Assembly (NCBI GenBank): GCA_002279355.1
Contig: NCBV01000010.1
Location: forward strand, 1 to 64,000
Origin: Acidiphilium sp. 37-60-79
GTDB lineage: Bacteria > Pseudomonadota > Alphaproteobacteria > Acetobacterales > Acetobacteraceae
DNA: 64,000 bases
Direction: 5' to 3'
Below the pieces are notes generated by a model that was given only the letters and a program-made list of their open reading frames with translations, was not told where the DNA came from and did not search any database. This document shows, in pieces, positions 17,647-26,370 of the stretch. Made by a program: the position numbers and the translations under genes. Position 1 is the stretch's first letter; each line of letters begins with the position of its first letter.

Positions 17647-17682
17647 AAAAATACCGCCTCGGCATCCGAAAGCGGTATTTTT
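17647..17682 (-). terminator. Intrinsic terminator downstream of panB, at the island boundary
   Basis: Bases 17647-17657 pair with 17672-17682 (11-bp stem, core TACCGC/GCGGTA) around a 14-base loop. Read leftward, the stem runs out into T-rich sequence, which fits termination of transcription coming from panB. The A/T tracts on both sides could allow bidirectional action. It lies just upstream of the recombinase operon promoter and so insulates the element from host transcription. Confidence 0.65.
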
Positions 17683-17762
17683 AGCTCTAAATATTACTGT
17701 GCACCCACTGCATATAACTTCGGGGGCATAAGCCTTTTTTGTGCGCGGGTTGTTGCCAGGGA

Positions 17763-18551
17763 TTATTCGGCGGCGGGAAAACGCTGTCCGCGCACGTCCT
17801 CGGCGTAGCTGTTGATCGCTTGGGTGATCAGGGATGCGCCGTCGAGATAGCGTTTGGCAAAGCCCGGTAGGTAGGCGGCGTTGAGGCCGAGCACGTCATG
17901 CATCACCAGAATTTGGGCATCGGTGCCGGGGCCAGCGCCGATACCGATGGTGGGGATGTCGAGCGCTTGAGTGACGCTGGTGGCGAGGGGCGTGGGAATG
18001 GCTTCCATCAGCAGCATGCGAGCACCGGCCTGGGCGAGGGATTGGGCGTCGGCAGTCAGTTGGGTGGCTTGGGCGTCGGTTTTGCCCTGGCGCTTGAAGC
18101 CGCCGAGTTGGCGCACATGCTGCGGGGTGAGGCCGATATGGGCACAGACCGGAATGGCGCGGGCGGAGAGAAACCCGACGGTTTCGATCATCGGCGCGCC
18201 GCCTTCGAGTTTAATGATGTCCGCACCCGCTTTGATCAGGGCGGCGGCGGCGGCGAAGGCTTGGGCGGGGCTGGCTTCGAAGCTGGCGAAGGGCAGATCC
18301 GCCATGATCAGGCAATCCGGTGCGCCGCGCGCGACCATTTCGGTGTGATAGATCATGTGCTCAAGGCTCACCCGCAGCGTGTCGCGCCCGCCTTGGATGG
18401 CCATGCCGAGCGAGTCACCGATCAGCACGCCATCGATCCCGGCGTCCTGGGCGAGGCGGGCGAACGGGTAGTCATAGGCGGTGATCAGCACGCGGCGCTG
18501 GCCCTCGCGCTTGGCGCGGTCCCAGCCGGAGAGGGATTTGCGGGTGCTCAT
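17763..18551 (-). CDS. panB: 3-methyl-2-oxobutanoate hydroxymethyltransferase
   Basis: PanB makes ketopantoate from 2-oxoisovalerate and methylenetetrahydrofolate, the first step of pantothenate synthesis. The 262 residues form a TIM barrel with the hallmark segments ITAYDYPFARLAQDAGID, VLIGDSLGM, GADIIKLEGG (metal/substrate site), HIGLTPQ and IGIGAGPGTDAQILVMHDVLG. Length and motifs are complete. The start shares ATGA with the carbonic anhydrase stop, so the two are co-translated. It marks the first chromosomal gene beyond the mobile region, with a terminator 80 bases downstream. Confidence 0.96.
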   Translation of the reverse strand: MSTRKSLSGWDRAKREGQRRVLITAYDYPFARLAQDAGIDGVLIGDSLGMAIQGGRDTLRVSLEHMIYHTEMVARGAPDCLIMADLPFASFEASPAQAFAAAAALIKAGADIIKLEGGAPMIETVGFLSARAIPVCAHIGLTPQHVRQLGGFKRQGKTDAQATQLTADAQSLAQAGARMLLMEAIPTPLATSVTQALDIPTIGIGAGPGTDAQILVMHDVLGLNAAYLPGFAKRYLDGASLITQAINSYAEDVRGQRFPAAE

Positions 18552-19174
18552 GCGGTGGCCTCGTTGAGGGGGGTGACGCGGTCGGATTGGACATGGCTGA
18601 GAATGCCGGTGCGAATATCAAAGTAAAAGCCGAGCACGGTGAGTTTTTGCGCGGCGCTGGCTTGCGCGAGCCAGGGAAAACTTTGCAGATTTTCCAGCGA
18701 GACCCGGATATTTTCAATCTCGCAGCGATGCTGAGCAGCCTCGTGGTCGTGCGGGCAGGCTTGCAGCGCACGCTGCTTGGCGGGCTCAGCGGTTTTGATC
18801 CATGGGAGCAAAAAATCCTGCGCCTGTGCGGGCGCATCACCCATCAGGGCGGCCACGCCGCCGCATTGGCTATGGCCGATCACCGCGATGCGCTTAACCT
18901 TGAGCACCCGCACAGCGAATTCGATGGCAGCGGAGGTGCCGTGGCGTGCGCCGTCGGGCTCGTAGGGCGGGACGAGGTTGGCGATGTTGCGCAGGCTGAA
19001 AATTTCGCCGGGCGCGCAATCGAAAATCAGCTCCGGGGCGGCGCGGGAGTCTGAACAGGCGATGGCTAATGTGTGGGGCTGTTGGCCCTCGCGGGCGAGA
19101 TGTTCGCGCAGCCCGCGCTCATCGGGCCAGCGATGGGCACGAAACCGTTGATAGCCTTTGATCAGCTCGTCCAT
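18548..19174 (-). CDS. Beta-class carbonic anhydrase
   Basis: This zinc enzyme interconverts CO2 and bicarbonate, supporting carboxylation reactions and pH balance. The ATG at 19174 gives 208 residues starting MDELIKGYQRFRAHRWPDE, typical of the family; an ATG at 19237 would add 21 basic residues. Zinc ligands are visible in ACSDSRAAPE (Cys, Asp) and IGHSQCGG (His, Cys), and the surrounding NIANLVPP segment is conserved. The stop overlaps the panB start. Pairing with panB is probably for expression only, although bicarbonate supply and growth in acid are plausible links. Confidence 0.93.
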   Translation of the reverse strand: MDELIKGYQRFRAHRWPDERGLREHLAREGQQPHTLAIACSDSRAAPELIFDCAPGEIFSLRNIANLVPPYEPDGARHGTSAAIEFAVRVLKVKRIAVIGHSQCGGVAALMGDAPAQAQDFLLPWIKTAEPAKQRALQACPHDHEAAQHRCEIENIRVSLENLQSFPWLAQASAAQKLTVLGFYFDIRTGILSHVQSDRVTPLNEATA

Positions 19175-19266
19175 GCCGTTTTTGCCCTGTTCTGACTGGC
19201 GGTGCCGTTTGGCGTTGCGATGCAGCATGGATAGCAAGGCCAGGCGATGCGGGCAAATAGCGTGGC

Positions 19267-20136
19267 TCAGGCGGGAATTTTCAAGTTTTGGATTGATTCC
19301 TCGAGTTCAAAGAAATCCGGCATATGCATGTTCGGCACCATTTTGCGACCCACCTCGACGCTGACTTGTGGGGCGTTGCCGTGCAAATGCGCAACCAGCA
19401 CGGCGCGGATGACTTCGAGAAATTTGGCGTCTTCCTCGACCACCGCGCGCAGCCGGATCGACCAGGGGCCAACGATGCCATAGGCCAGCAGCACGCCGAG
19501 AAATGTGCCGGTGAGCGCCTCGCCGATCATTTCACCCAGCACTGCCGGGGGTTGGGCGATATGCGCCATGGTTTTGATCACACCGAGCACGGCGGCGACG
19601 ATGCCGAGGGCGGGCAGCCCGTCCGCCATCACTTGCAGCGTATGGGCGCCGTGCAAATCCTCGATCAGCGATTTGCGCAGTTCGCGCGCCAAGACATCCT
19701 CGACCTGATGCGGATCATCGACATTCATGCCGACCATGCGCAGATAATCGCAGATGATAAAGGTTGCGCGCTTATTGGCCAGAATATTGGGAAAATGTTG
19801 GAAGACCGCGCTTTCATCGGGCCGTTCGATATGGGTTTCGAGCGACATTGCACCTTTGGTGGCGGCCAAGCGCACCAAAAAATACAACAAGCCGAGCAAG
19901 TCCACATAATCGGATTTGTGGAACCGCCCGCCTTTGATGATTTTGCTTAAATCTTTCAGCGTGTGTTTGACGTCATGGATGGAATTCCCTGCGATTAGCG
20001 TGCCGATCGCGGCGCCGCCGATGGTAACGAATTCCAAAGGCAAAGCCTGCATGAGCGGGCCGATGGCGCCGCCGGTGGCGGCAAACACGCCGAAGACGCA
20101 AATGAGCAAAAAGGCGATACCGCCGATAGCGAGCAT
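19267..20136 (-). CDS. motA: Flagellar motor stator protein MotA
   Basis: MotA forms the proton-driven stator ring with MotB. The 289 residues include two N-terminal membrane segments (LAIGGIAFLLICVFGVFAATGG and LEFVTIGGAAIGTLIAG), a large cytoplasmic loop, and two further membrane segments (GLPALGIVAAVLGVIKTM with the conserved Pro near the ion path, and TGTFLGVLLAYGIVGP). The cytoplasmic loop carries conserved Arg/Glu residues that contact the rotor. It lies 26 bases after motB, which is the reverse of the enteric order motA-motB. No other flagellar gene is in the window. Confidence 0.94.
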   Translation of the reverse strand: MLAIGGIAFLLICVFGVFAATGGAIGPLMQALPLEFVTIGGAAIGTLIAGNSIHDVKHTLKDLSKIIKGGRFHKSDYVDLLGLLYFLVRLAATKGAMSLETHIERPDESAVFQHFPNILANKRATFIICDYLRMVGMNVDDPHQVEDVLARELRKSLIEDLHGAHTLQVMADGLPALGIVAAVLGVIKTMAHIAQPPAVLGEMIGEALTGTFLGVLLAYGIVGPWSIRLRAVVEEDAKFLEVIRAVLVAHLHGNAPQVSVEVGRKMVPNMHMPDFFELEESIQNLKIPA

Positions 20137-20162
20137 GAGACACCAATGATCGTCGAGCTTGG

Positions 20163-21278
20163 TTATGGATGCGTCTGCGCCGGAGGCGGCAGAACGGATC
20201 CTGAAACCGGCCGTTTTGGCAGGATTTTAGGTAATAACGCGTGTTGCAGGGCGATCGCGATGGCCGCCTGCGGTAATGGATGCACCACCAAAATCGCGAC
20301 GCGCCGATTGGCCGCCGCGAGCGGCTTGTGCGGGAACAAGAGATTTCGATCAGCATAGCCGGTGACCGAGGCGATGCGATTTTTGGTCAGCCCAGCCGCG
20401 AGCAGCAGACGGCGCGTTTCATTGGCGCGCCCGATCGAGAGGTCCCAGTTGCTATAGCCAGGGATGAGATAAGGCCGCGCATCGGTATAGCCATTGACTT
20501 GGATCGGGTCGCTCATGGTGGTGAGAAACGGCGTGATGGTCGCGATCAGGCGGCGGGTGGTGGCGTTGGGCTGCACCGAGCCGAGTGGGAACATTGGCCG
20601 TTTATTGGTGTCCATCATGTCGATGCGCAGGCCCTGCCGGGTGATGCGCATGTGCACCTGATCAGCCAAGCCGGATAACACATGATCCGAGCGGATCGCC
20701 TGCTGCATGTTTTGGATCGCGGTTTCGAAATTCCGGGCGGCGGCGATTTGGGTGGGTGATGCGGTGGCTTGCGCGGTGCCGGGACCGGCACTGACGGCGA
20801 CGCGCTGCGCATGATTGCTGTGGGCGCTGGAGAAATGACCCGATCGAGCGTGATGTTCGCCGCGCGATTGCTGGCCGCTGGCGGCGGTGGGTTGCGGAGT
20901 GATCCCTGTGGGGGAGGGGCGGGCGCGAATCGCCACGGGCATATTGCCGGGGCGCACTTGGATGGCGCCGCGATCAGACGAAAGCGCACCTTTATCGTTG
21001 GGGGTGCTGCCCCCAAAAATTTTACCCTCGCCCGAATGCCCATCGTTCAACACGTTGGATTGGCTGAAATAATCAGACAGGCCAATCCGTTGGACCTCGG
21101 ATGTTGCGTTGATCAGCCACATGAGCAGGAAAAACGCCATCATCGCGGTGACAAAATCGGCGTAGGCGACCTTCCACGCGCCGCCATGGCCACCGCCTTC
21201 AATGATTTCTTCCTTGCGGATAATCAGGTTCGGCCGTTCCGACCCTGCTTTGCCGCCACGCTTGCCCTTGCTCGCCAT
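20163..21278 (-). CDS. motB: Flagellar motor stator protein MotB
   Basis: MotB anchors the stator to peptidoglycan and carries the proton-binding Asp. A basic cytoplasmic N-terminus is followed by the single membrane helix WKVAYADFVTAMMAFFLLMWL with that Asp near residue 41. A Pro/Ser/His-rich periplasmic linker (about 80-170) leads to an OmpA-like domain with VNGYTDARPY and NWDLSIGRANETRRLL. The 371 residues are normal for alphaproteobacterial MotB. The C-terminal tail beyond the OmpA fold is about 35 residues, hydrophobic then Pro-rich. It is the first gene of the motB-motA pair. Confidence 0.94.
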   Translation of the reverse strand: MASKGKRGGKAGSERPNLIIRKEEIIEGGGHGGAWKVAYADFVTAMMAFFLLMWLINATSEVQRIGLSDYFSQSNVLNDGHSGEGKIFGGSTPNDKGALSSDRGAIQVRPGNMPVAIRARPSPTGITPQPTAASGQQSRGEHHARSGHFSSAHSNHAQRVAVSAGPGTAQATASPTQIAAARNFETAIQNMQQAIRSDHVLSGLADQVHMRITRQGLRIDMMDTNKRPMFPLGSVQPNATTRRLIATITPFLTTMSDPIQVNGYTDARPYLIPGYSNWDLSIGRANETRRLLLAAGLTKNRIASVTGYADRNLLFPHKPLAAANRRVAILVVHPLPQAAIAIALQHALLPKILPKRPVSGSVLPPPAQTHP

Positions 21279-21371
21279 AATTCGTTGATCGCCCTTGATC
21301 GCTGTGGGGTGGTGATGGGCGAAGTATCGCGGGCGCGGGTTAAAAAAAGATGAAGGGAAGGCGTCAAAAAA

Positions 21372-22808
21372 TTACCTTCTGTCAGGACGGCCGAGCCGTG
21401 CCGCCGGGGCGCCGGGGCGCAGCGTCACCCGATAGAGCGTGTAGGCTTGCACGGTGACGCCCTCGCTTTGCCGATTGAGCGCGCCGAGCCGGGTGATCGC
21501 GCTGAACAAAGCGGAGGGCGGCGGCCCATGCCGGTTGGACTGGATCAGCAGGGCGGTGCGTGCGCGTTGCGGATGGGGCAAGGCGAACCAGTGCCAGCGT
21601 GGCCCGGCGGCAATCAAACGGTTGCGCGCAGGCAAACCCCAATCAAGCTCGGCGATGGTGGCATAATCGGTCGCGATGATCGGCGCGCCCTTGGCGGCGT
21701 GGGCCACGGCGCGCGACCATGCCCGCCAGCCGCGCATTTGCAGGGCGATCGGGTCACGGGCGGGGGGCAGCGCGATGGGGCGGGCGGTCACTTGCAGATA
21801 GACGAGGCCGGTCAGGGCGAAGCCGAGCGCGAGGGCGGGCGCGAGCCAGCGCCGCCAGCTTGCATCCAGCGTCCCGGCGGCGGCGAGTGCCGCGCCCGGA
21901 TAGAGAATTGCCGGCCAATTGCCTTGCACCACGCCGGAGAGGCTATGTTCGAGAAAAATTACCGTTGGCAAAATCACGCTCAGCGCCAGCAGGCGCAGGC
22001 CTGCATCGCCCGATCGGATCGCCCGAATGGTGCCGATGACCAGCACAAGAGCGATCAGCGGCGTCGCCAGCCCGATCTGGCCGAGGATGAGGTCCGCCAG
22101 ATGCAACCCGGCATGGCCGAGATCGAGATGCGCGGTGCGCCCGCCTTGTTTGAGCAGGCTGACCCAGTGATGGGTGGCGTTCCAGGCCAGCACCGGCAGG
22201 AACAGGGCGAGGCCAACCAGCACACCCAGCCACGGCCAGGGGCGGCGCAAAGCAGCCCGCCCTTGCCGATCAGCGAGGAGCGAAAAACCAGCGGCGGCGA
22301 AAATGAGCAGGCCGGTATATTTGGCATCCATCGCCAAGCCGCCTGCCGCACCGGCCGCGAGCCACCAGCGTTCATCGCCGCTCGCCTGCCGGCGGGCGAG
22401 TGCGGCCAGCGTCGCGGTCCAGAATAGCAGCAAAGGCGTGTCCGGCGTGGTGATGATGGCCCCGGCGCCGAGCAGAAGTGTCGCGTTGAGCAGCAGCGCC
22501 GCCACGAGGCCCGGATGGTCGGTGCGGGCCCGAAAAAAATCATTGCCCGCCTGCCAGAGCAGCAGTGAGCCGACCAGAGCGCCGAGCGGCGAGAAAAACC
22601 GCACGCCGAGCGGGGTGGCGCCGAACAAGGCCGTACCCGCACGGATCCAAACAGCGATCAGCGGGGCATCGTCATAATAGCCCGGCTGCAAATGGCGCGA
22701 CCATAGCCAGTAATAGGCCTCATCCGGGGTCAGCGGCAGGGAGGCGGCGAGGGCAAGGCGCAGCGCGGTCAAGCCGAGCAGGAGCAGCAGCCCGAGCCGA
22801 ACCCTCAC
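21372..22808 (-). CDS. ArnT/PMT-like GT39-family membrane glycosyltransferase
   Basis: The GTG at 22808-22806 overlaps the TGA of the upstream GT2 gene (GTGA) and gives 478 residues; an ATG at 22985 would run back into that gene and is rejected. The N-terminal membrane helix is followed by the loop LTPDEAYYWLWSRHLQPGYYDDAPL, whose acidic residues are the catalytic site of GT-C enzymes that use polyprenyl-phosphate sugars. About ten membrane segments follow. It probably transfers a lipid-linked sugar to lipid A, another glycolipid or a protein, using the product of the neighbouring GT2. Confidence 0.88.
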   Translation of the reverse strand: MRVRLGLLLLLGLTALRLALAASLPLTPDEAYYWLWSRHLQPGYYDDAPLIAVWIRAGTALFGATPLGVRFFSPLGALVGSLLLWQAGNDFFRARTDHPGLVAALLLNATLLLGAGAIITTPDTPLLLFWTATLAALARRQASGDERWWLAAGAAGGLAMDAKYTGLLIFAAAGFSLLADRQGRAALRRPWPWLGVLVGLALFLPVLAWNATHHWVSLLKQGGRTAHLDLGHAGLHLADLILGQIGLATPLIALVLVIGTIRAIRSGDAGLRLLALSVILPTVIFLEHSLSGVVQGNWPAILYPGAALAAAGTLDASWRRWLAPALALGFALTGLVYLQVTARPIALPPARDPIALQMRGWRAWSRAVAHAAKGAPIIATDYATIAELDWGLPARNRLIAAGPRWHWFALPHPQRARTALLIQSNRHGPPPSALFSAITRLGALNRQSEGVTVQAYTLYRVTLRPGAPAARLGRPDRR

Positions 22809-23938
22809 GCCCGGCGCCAGACCAAGGTAGCGGACACCGCGTAATTCCACACCACGCCGATCACCGCCCCCGCCGCACCGGCGAGCAACCCCGCGGTGTT
22901 TTCGGCATAGAGGGTGCGGGCAATGCCGATATTGGCAATCGCGCCTAAGCCGCAGACCAGCAGGAACAGGATCAGGCCGCGCCAATAAAGCGGGCCTTTG
23001 AGGCGCACGATGCGATAGGTCAGCCGGTTATTTAGCTCGAAATTGACCACCATAGCGGCGATGGTGCCGATGGTTTGGGCGGTGAAAAAATCGAGCCCGC
23101 TGGCGCGCAAAGCCGCCATCACCGCCAGATTGACGATAATGCCAAAGCCGCCAACCAGGGCGAACGCGACAAAGCGCAGCGGTACCGCGCCGCCTAAGGA
23201 TTTATCGATCATCAGCCCGGCAAATTGCGCGAGCACCAGCGCATCGAGCTTGCTTTCCCCCGCCACGCGCGGGCGAAATTTATAGGGGATTTCGGCAATA
23301 TGCAGGCTGCCGTTCGCCGCCAGCACCAAATCGAGCAGGATTTTGAACCCCTGGCCGGTGAGGGCAGGCGCTAAACCCTCGAACCGTGCGCGGGCGATCA
23401 TGAAAAATCCGCTCATCGGATCGCTCAGCATGGTGCCGGACAGCGATTGCGCCAGCCGCGTGCCGCTGCGTGAGAGCCATGTGCGAAATGGCGAGGCCAG
23501 ACCCGCCGCATCACCCCCTTCGACATGGCGGCTCCCCACCGCAAGATCCGCCCCGCCGCGCAGGGCCGCGAGCATGGCGGGCAGGGCGGTCTCGTCATGC
23601 TGCAAATCGCCATCGATCACGGCGATAAACAAAGCCGAAGTCGCGAGGGCCCCCTCGATCACCGCCGATGACAAGCCGCGCCTTCCGATGCGCTTGAGGC
23701 AGCGGACCCGATGATCCTGCGCGCCGATGGCACGCGCAGCGGCGGCGGTGCCATCGGGGCTGTTATCATCGACGAAAATCACCTCGAAATCGATGCCGGT
23801 AAGGGCTGCATCGAGCCGGGCGATCATCGGGGCGACGTTCGGCGCTTCGTTATAGCAGGGCACGATCACCGCGAGCGTGGGCCAGGCGGCCGCACGCAAG
23901 AGGGGATCGTCGGCGCGACCGAGAGGAGAAACGCTCAC
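22805..23938 (-). CDS. Dolichol-phosphate-mannose-synthase-like GT2 fused to a GtrA membrane domain
   Basis: The N-terminal ~240 residues are a GT2 enzyme making a polyprenyl-phosphate sugar: LAVIVPCYNEAPNV, FVDDNSPDGT, AVIDGDLQHDE and DPMSGFFMI. The C-terminal ~130 residues form four membrane helices with FALVGGFGIIVNLAV and NFELNNRLTY, typical of the GtrA family that flips or anchors such lipid-linked sugars. The GTG start (23938) overlaps the peroxiredoxin stop, and the stop overlaps the GT39 start, so the three genes are coupled. It is the probable donor-supplying partner of the GT39 enzyme. Confidence 0.92.
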   Translation of the reverse strand: MSVSPLGRADDPLLRAAAWPTLAVIVPCYNEAPNVAPMIARLDAALTGIDFEVIFVDDNSPDGTAAAARAIGAQDHRVRCLKRIGRRGLSSAVIEGALATSALFIAVIDGDLQHDETALPAMLAALRGGADLAVGSRHVEGGDAAGLASPFRTWLSRSGTRLAQSLSGTMLSDPMSGFFMIARARFEGLAPALTGQGFKILLDLVLAANGSLHIAEIPYKFRPRVAGESKLDALVLAQFAGLMIDKSLGGAVPLRFVAFALVGGFGIIVNLAVMAALRASGLDFFTAQTIGTIAAMVVNFELNNRLTYRIVRLKGPLYWRGLILFLLVCGLGAIANIGIARTLYAENTAGLLAGAAGAVIGVVWNYAVSATLVWRRA

Positions 23939-24420
23939 GCGTTCAAGGCGGCCAGCACAGCTTCGGCGCTGGACACATCAAACCCGCCGGGCGCTTCCAC
24001 CGCCAGATGGGTCACCACACCACCCCGCGCGACCAGAGCGAAACGCTGGCTACGCACGCCCAGACCCCGGGCGGTGAGATCAAATTCAAGCCCGAGCGCC
24101 TTGGTGAAATCGCCCGAGCCATCGGCCAGCATGGTGATGCGCCCCGCGCTGTTTTGGCTCTTCTCCCAGGCATCGAGCACGAACACGTCATTCACCGCGA
24201 GGCAGGCAATCACATCCACGCCCTTGGCGCGGAACTGATCGGCATGGTCGAGAAAGCCGGGCAGATGGCGCACGCTGCAGGTGGGGGTGAAGGCGCCGGG
24301 CACGGCGAACAACGCCACGGTTTTGCCCGCGAAAAATGTGCCGGTGTCGATTTGTTCGGGTCCGTTGGCGGTGGGCGTCATCAGCGTCATGGTGGGTAGC
24401 TGGTCTCCAACCTTGATCAT
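23935..24420 (-). CDS. Peroxiredoxin (Prx5-type thiol peroxidase)
   Basis: This 161-residue cytoplasmic peroxidase reduces H2O2 and organic peroxides. The peroxidatic Cys is in the motif PGAFTPTCSVRHLPGF (about residue 48), with the Thr and later Arg of the active site also present. Segments KGVDVIACLAVND and LGLEFDLTARGLGVRS are typical of Prx5/hybrid AhpC-TSA proteins. Its stop overlaps the GTG of the glycosyltransferase gene, an operon of convenience rather than of function as far as can be told. Start ATG at 24420. Confidence 0.93.
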   Translation of the reverse strand: MIKVGDQLPTMTLMTPTANGPEQIDTGTFFAGKTVALFAVPGAFTPTCSVRHLPGFLDHADQFRAKGVDVIACLAVNDVFVLDAWEKSQNSAGRITMLADGSGDFTKALGLEFDLTARGLGVRSQRFALVARGGVVTHLAVEAPGGFDVSSAEAVLAALNA

Positions 24421-24528
24421 CGGGCGGTCCTTTATCGGTGAGGGTTGCTAGTGGTCACTGGAGTCGGCGCGATCAGCCGATCGAAGGCGGTTCCTACAGG
24501 ATCACGGCTTGATGGTGAAGCGGGGCAG

Positions 24529-25251
24529 ATGGCGCTTGCGTCGCCGCCGGATTTTGTGGACATTCAACCCATGGCCCATTCGACTGATCGCCCAACCCGC
24601 AGCCCCAAGCGCGCCTCCTCGCGTTCACCCGAGCGGCCACCGGCGCGCGCGCCATTGGAGGCGGGGGTCGCACGCGGGCGGCGGCGTTTGGCGCGGCTGA
24701 GCACCAGCCTGGCCGGGCAGTTATTGATCGCGATGCCGGGTCTGGCCGATCCGCGCTTTGTGCAGACTGTGGTGTATATTTGTGCCCATAATCACGATGG
24801 CGCGATGGGGCTGGTGTTGAACCGGCCTTTGAACGAGCCGCGGTTTGTTGATTTGATCCAGCAGCTCGATATCGAAGCGGCGACCCCGCAGGATATTCGC
24901 ATTTGCGCAGGCGGGCCGGTGGAACAGACACGCGGCTTTGTGCTGCATTCGCCGGATTGGCAGTGCGAGGATACGCTGCATATCGATGCCGGAAGCGCTT
25001 TGAGCACCAGCATTGATGTGCTGCGTGCGCTGGCCATCGGGGCGGGACCGGCGCGCTCGATTTTGGCGCTGGGTTATGCCGGTTGGGGCAGCGGGCAATT
25101 GGATGCCGAATTGCACCGCGATAGCTGGCTGGTTGCTCCCGCCACGTCGGCGATTTTGTTCGATGCGCGGTTCGACACGAAATGGCGCCGCGCCCTCGGG
25201 CAGATCGATATTGACCCTGCGGCTTTATCAACCGAGAGCGGTCACGCTTGA
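24529..25251 (+). CDS. yqgE: YqgE/AlgH family protein (UPF0301)
   Basis: The core LAGQLLIAMPGLADPRFVQTVVYICAHNHDGAMGLVLNRPL and the later ALGYAGWGSGQLDAE are the defining signatures of the YqgE family, a small conserved proteobacterial protein of unclear role, linked to alginate regulation in pseudomonads. The family usually has about 185-190 residues. The start here is uncertain: ATG at 24529 has a GAAGCGGGG-like ribosome site and gives 240 residues, while ATG at 24571 gives 226. Either leaves a basic Ser/Pro/Arg-rich N-terminal extension of about 50 residues not typical of the family. Confidence 0.9.
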   Translation: MALASPPDFVDIQPMAHSTDRPTRSPKRASSRSPERPPARAPLEAGVARGRRRLARLSTSLAGQLLIAMPGLADPRFVQTVVYICAHNHDGAMGLVLNRPLNEPRFVDLIQQLDIEAATPQDIRICAGGPVEQTRGFVLHSPDWQCEDTLHIDAGSALSTSIDVLRALAIGAGPARSILALGYAGWGSGQLDAELHRDSWLVAPATSAILFDARFDTKWRRALGQIDIDPAALSTESGHA

Positions 25252-25267
25252 CGCGAAAAGATGGCGC

Positions 25268-25768
25268 CTACCCCGCGCGCAGGGGGCGCTGCATAATCAC
25301 CACATCGAGCCAACGGCCAAATTTGAAGCCGACATCGCGCAAAAGGCCGACGCGCTGAAAGCCAAGACTCGCATGCATGCCGATGGAGCCGATATTTTCG
25401 GCATCGCCGATCACCGCAAGCATTTGTTGAAAACCGGCCCCCGTCGCATCGGTGAGCAGGCGCGCCACCAGCGCCTTGCCAACGCCCTGGCCGCGCACAT
25501 CCTCGCGCACATAGACGCTGTCTTCGGCGGTGAAGCGATAGGCCGAGCGGGGGCGATATTGGTCGAAATAAGCAAAACCGAGCAAGCCGGTCGCATCGGT
25601 CGCGACGATCCAGCCACGCCCGGCGGCGGCGATCGCACGGTGGCGGGCGCTAATTTCTTCGAGCGAGGGCGGGATTTCCTCGAACGTGCCGGTGCCTTCG
25701 AGCACATGATGCGCATAAATCGCCTGACACGCAGGCAAATCGGCAAGGGCGGCGGGGCGAATATCCAT
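25268..25768 (-). CDS. GNAT N-acetyltransferase, phosphinothricin acetyltransferase-like
   Basis: From the ATG at 25768 (MDIRPAALADLPACQ) this gives 166 residues; an upstream start at 25795 adds nine. The order IYAHHVLEGTGTFEEIPP, GWIVATDATGLLGFAYFDQYRPRSAYRFTAEDSVYV, VRGQGVGKALVARLL (acetyl-CoA loop) and NIGSIGMHASLGFQRVG is that of the Pat/Bar/MnaT subfamily. That subfamily acetylates phosphinothricin, methionine sulfone or other small amines. The substrate cannot be inferred. It converges with yqgE, leaving only 16 bases between their stops. Confidence 0.9.
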   Translation of the reverse strand: MDIRPAALADLPACQAIYAHHVLEGTGTFEEIPPSLEEISARHRAIAAAGRGWIVATDATGLLGFAYFDQYRPRSAYRFTAEDSVYVREDVRGQGVGKALVARLLTDATGAGFQQMLAVIGDAENIGSIGMHASLGFQRVGLLRDVGFKFGRWLDVVIMQRPLRAG

Positions 25769-26049
25769 CAATCCGACTCCAGAGCGGTTTCGCACCTAGT
25801 GTTGATGGTTGGCGCGACGCTGGCAAGATCACCCGGTCGAATGAGGGTCCCCATAGCAAGGCGGGCAAAATTGCTGTAGTGTGCAATGCAATAAGATGTT
25901 AACTTAATCTGGATATGAGGGACTAACACCGTCTCTTGCCAAAAGGGGCGATAATCGGTTTATGGTGTCGAGACATCATATAATTTTGGCAGAACTGTTT
26001 GATTTTGTTTGGATAATGTCATCGCGCGTGAAAAAAGGTCGAACCTCGG
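25769..26049 (+). promoter_or_regulatory. Upstream region of the type I secretion locus with candidate promoter
   Basis: This 280-base gap becomes AT-rich towards the secretion genes. A perfect TATAAT lies at 25979-25984; the -35 17 bases upstream is weak (CGGTTT). A short palindrome TGTC-GA-GACA (25966-25975) overlaps the spacer and could bind a regulator. No ribosome site stronger than AAAAAAGG is seen before the ATG at 26050. Confidence 0.35.
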
Positions 26050-26370
26050 ATGAACGATTCTGTCGATAACGTGACGCCGGAGCGGCCAAGCGAGCCTGAA
26101 ATTCATGTCCGAATTGCCGCTGTGCAGTCGGTGGCCAAATTTCATGGTGTGACGCTGGATCTCGATACGTTGCGTAAGGAACCGACGGGCGGGGCGCCAT
26201 CGTCGCCGCATTTGGTTGATTGGGCGCGTGAGAGCGGCTTGTGGGCGCGGGCGATCCAAATGAATTTCCGGCAATTGCTGAAGGTGGAAACCGACGCGCC
26301 GGTGATTTTGCTGCTCAATGATGGCGGTGCGGCGCTGATGGTGGCACGCGGCGCCGATGCCGGTCGATGA
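26050..26370 (+). CDS. Separate degenerate C39-like domain of the type I secretion transporter
   Basis: These 106 residues correspond to the first two thirds of the C39 peptidase-like domain at the N-terminus of HlyB-type transporters: HVRIAAVQSVAKFHGVTLDLDTLRKE, SPHLVDWARESGLWARA and PVILLLNDGGAALMV. The catalytic Cys of true C39 peptidases is absent, so it would bind rather than cleave substrate. The ORF ends 14 bases after the next ORF starts, in a +1 frame, and about 20 residues usual at this point of the domain seem to be missing. It is either a natural split subunit or a frameshifted/deleted gene start. Confidence 0.7.
   Translation: MNDSVDNVTPERPSEPEIHVRIAAVQSVAKFHGVTLDLDTLRKEPTGGAPSSPHLVDWARESGLWARAIQMNFRQLLKVETDAPVILLLNDGGAALMVARGADAGR

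Noticed and set aside
17606..17762. Short similar segments (ggtattt, atattactg) on both sides of the terminator as att direct repeats
   Set aside because: The matches are short and interrupted; without the other end of the island they cannot be called att sites.
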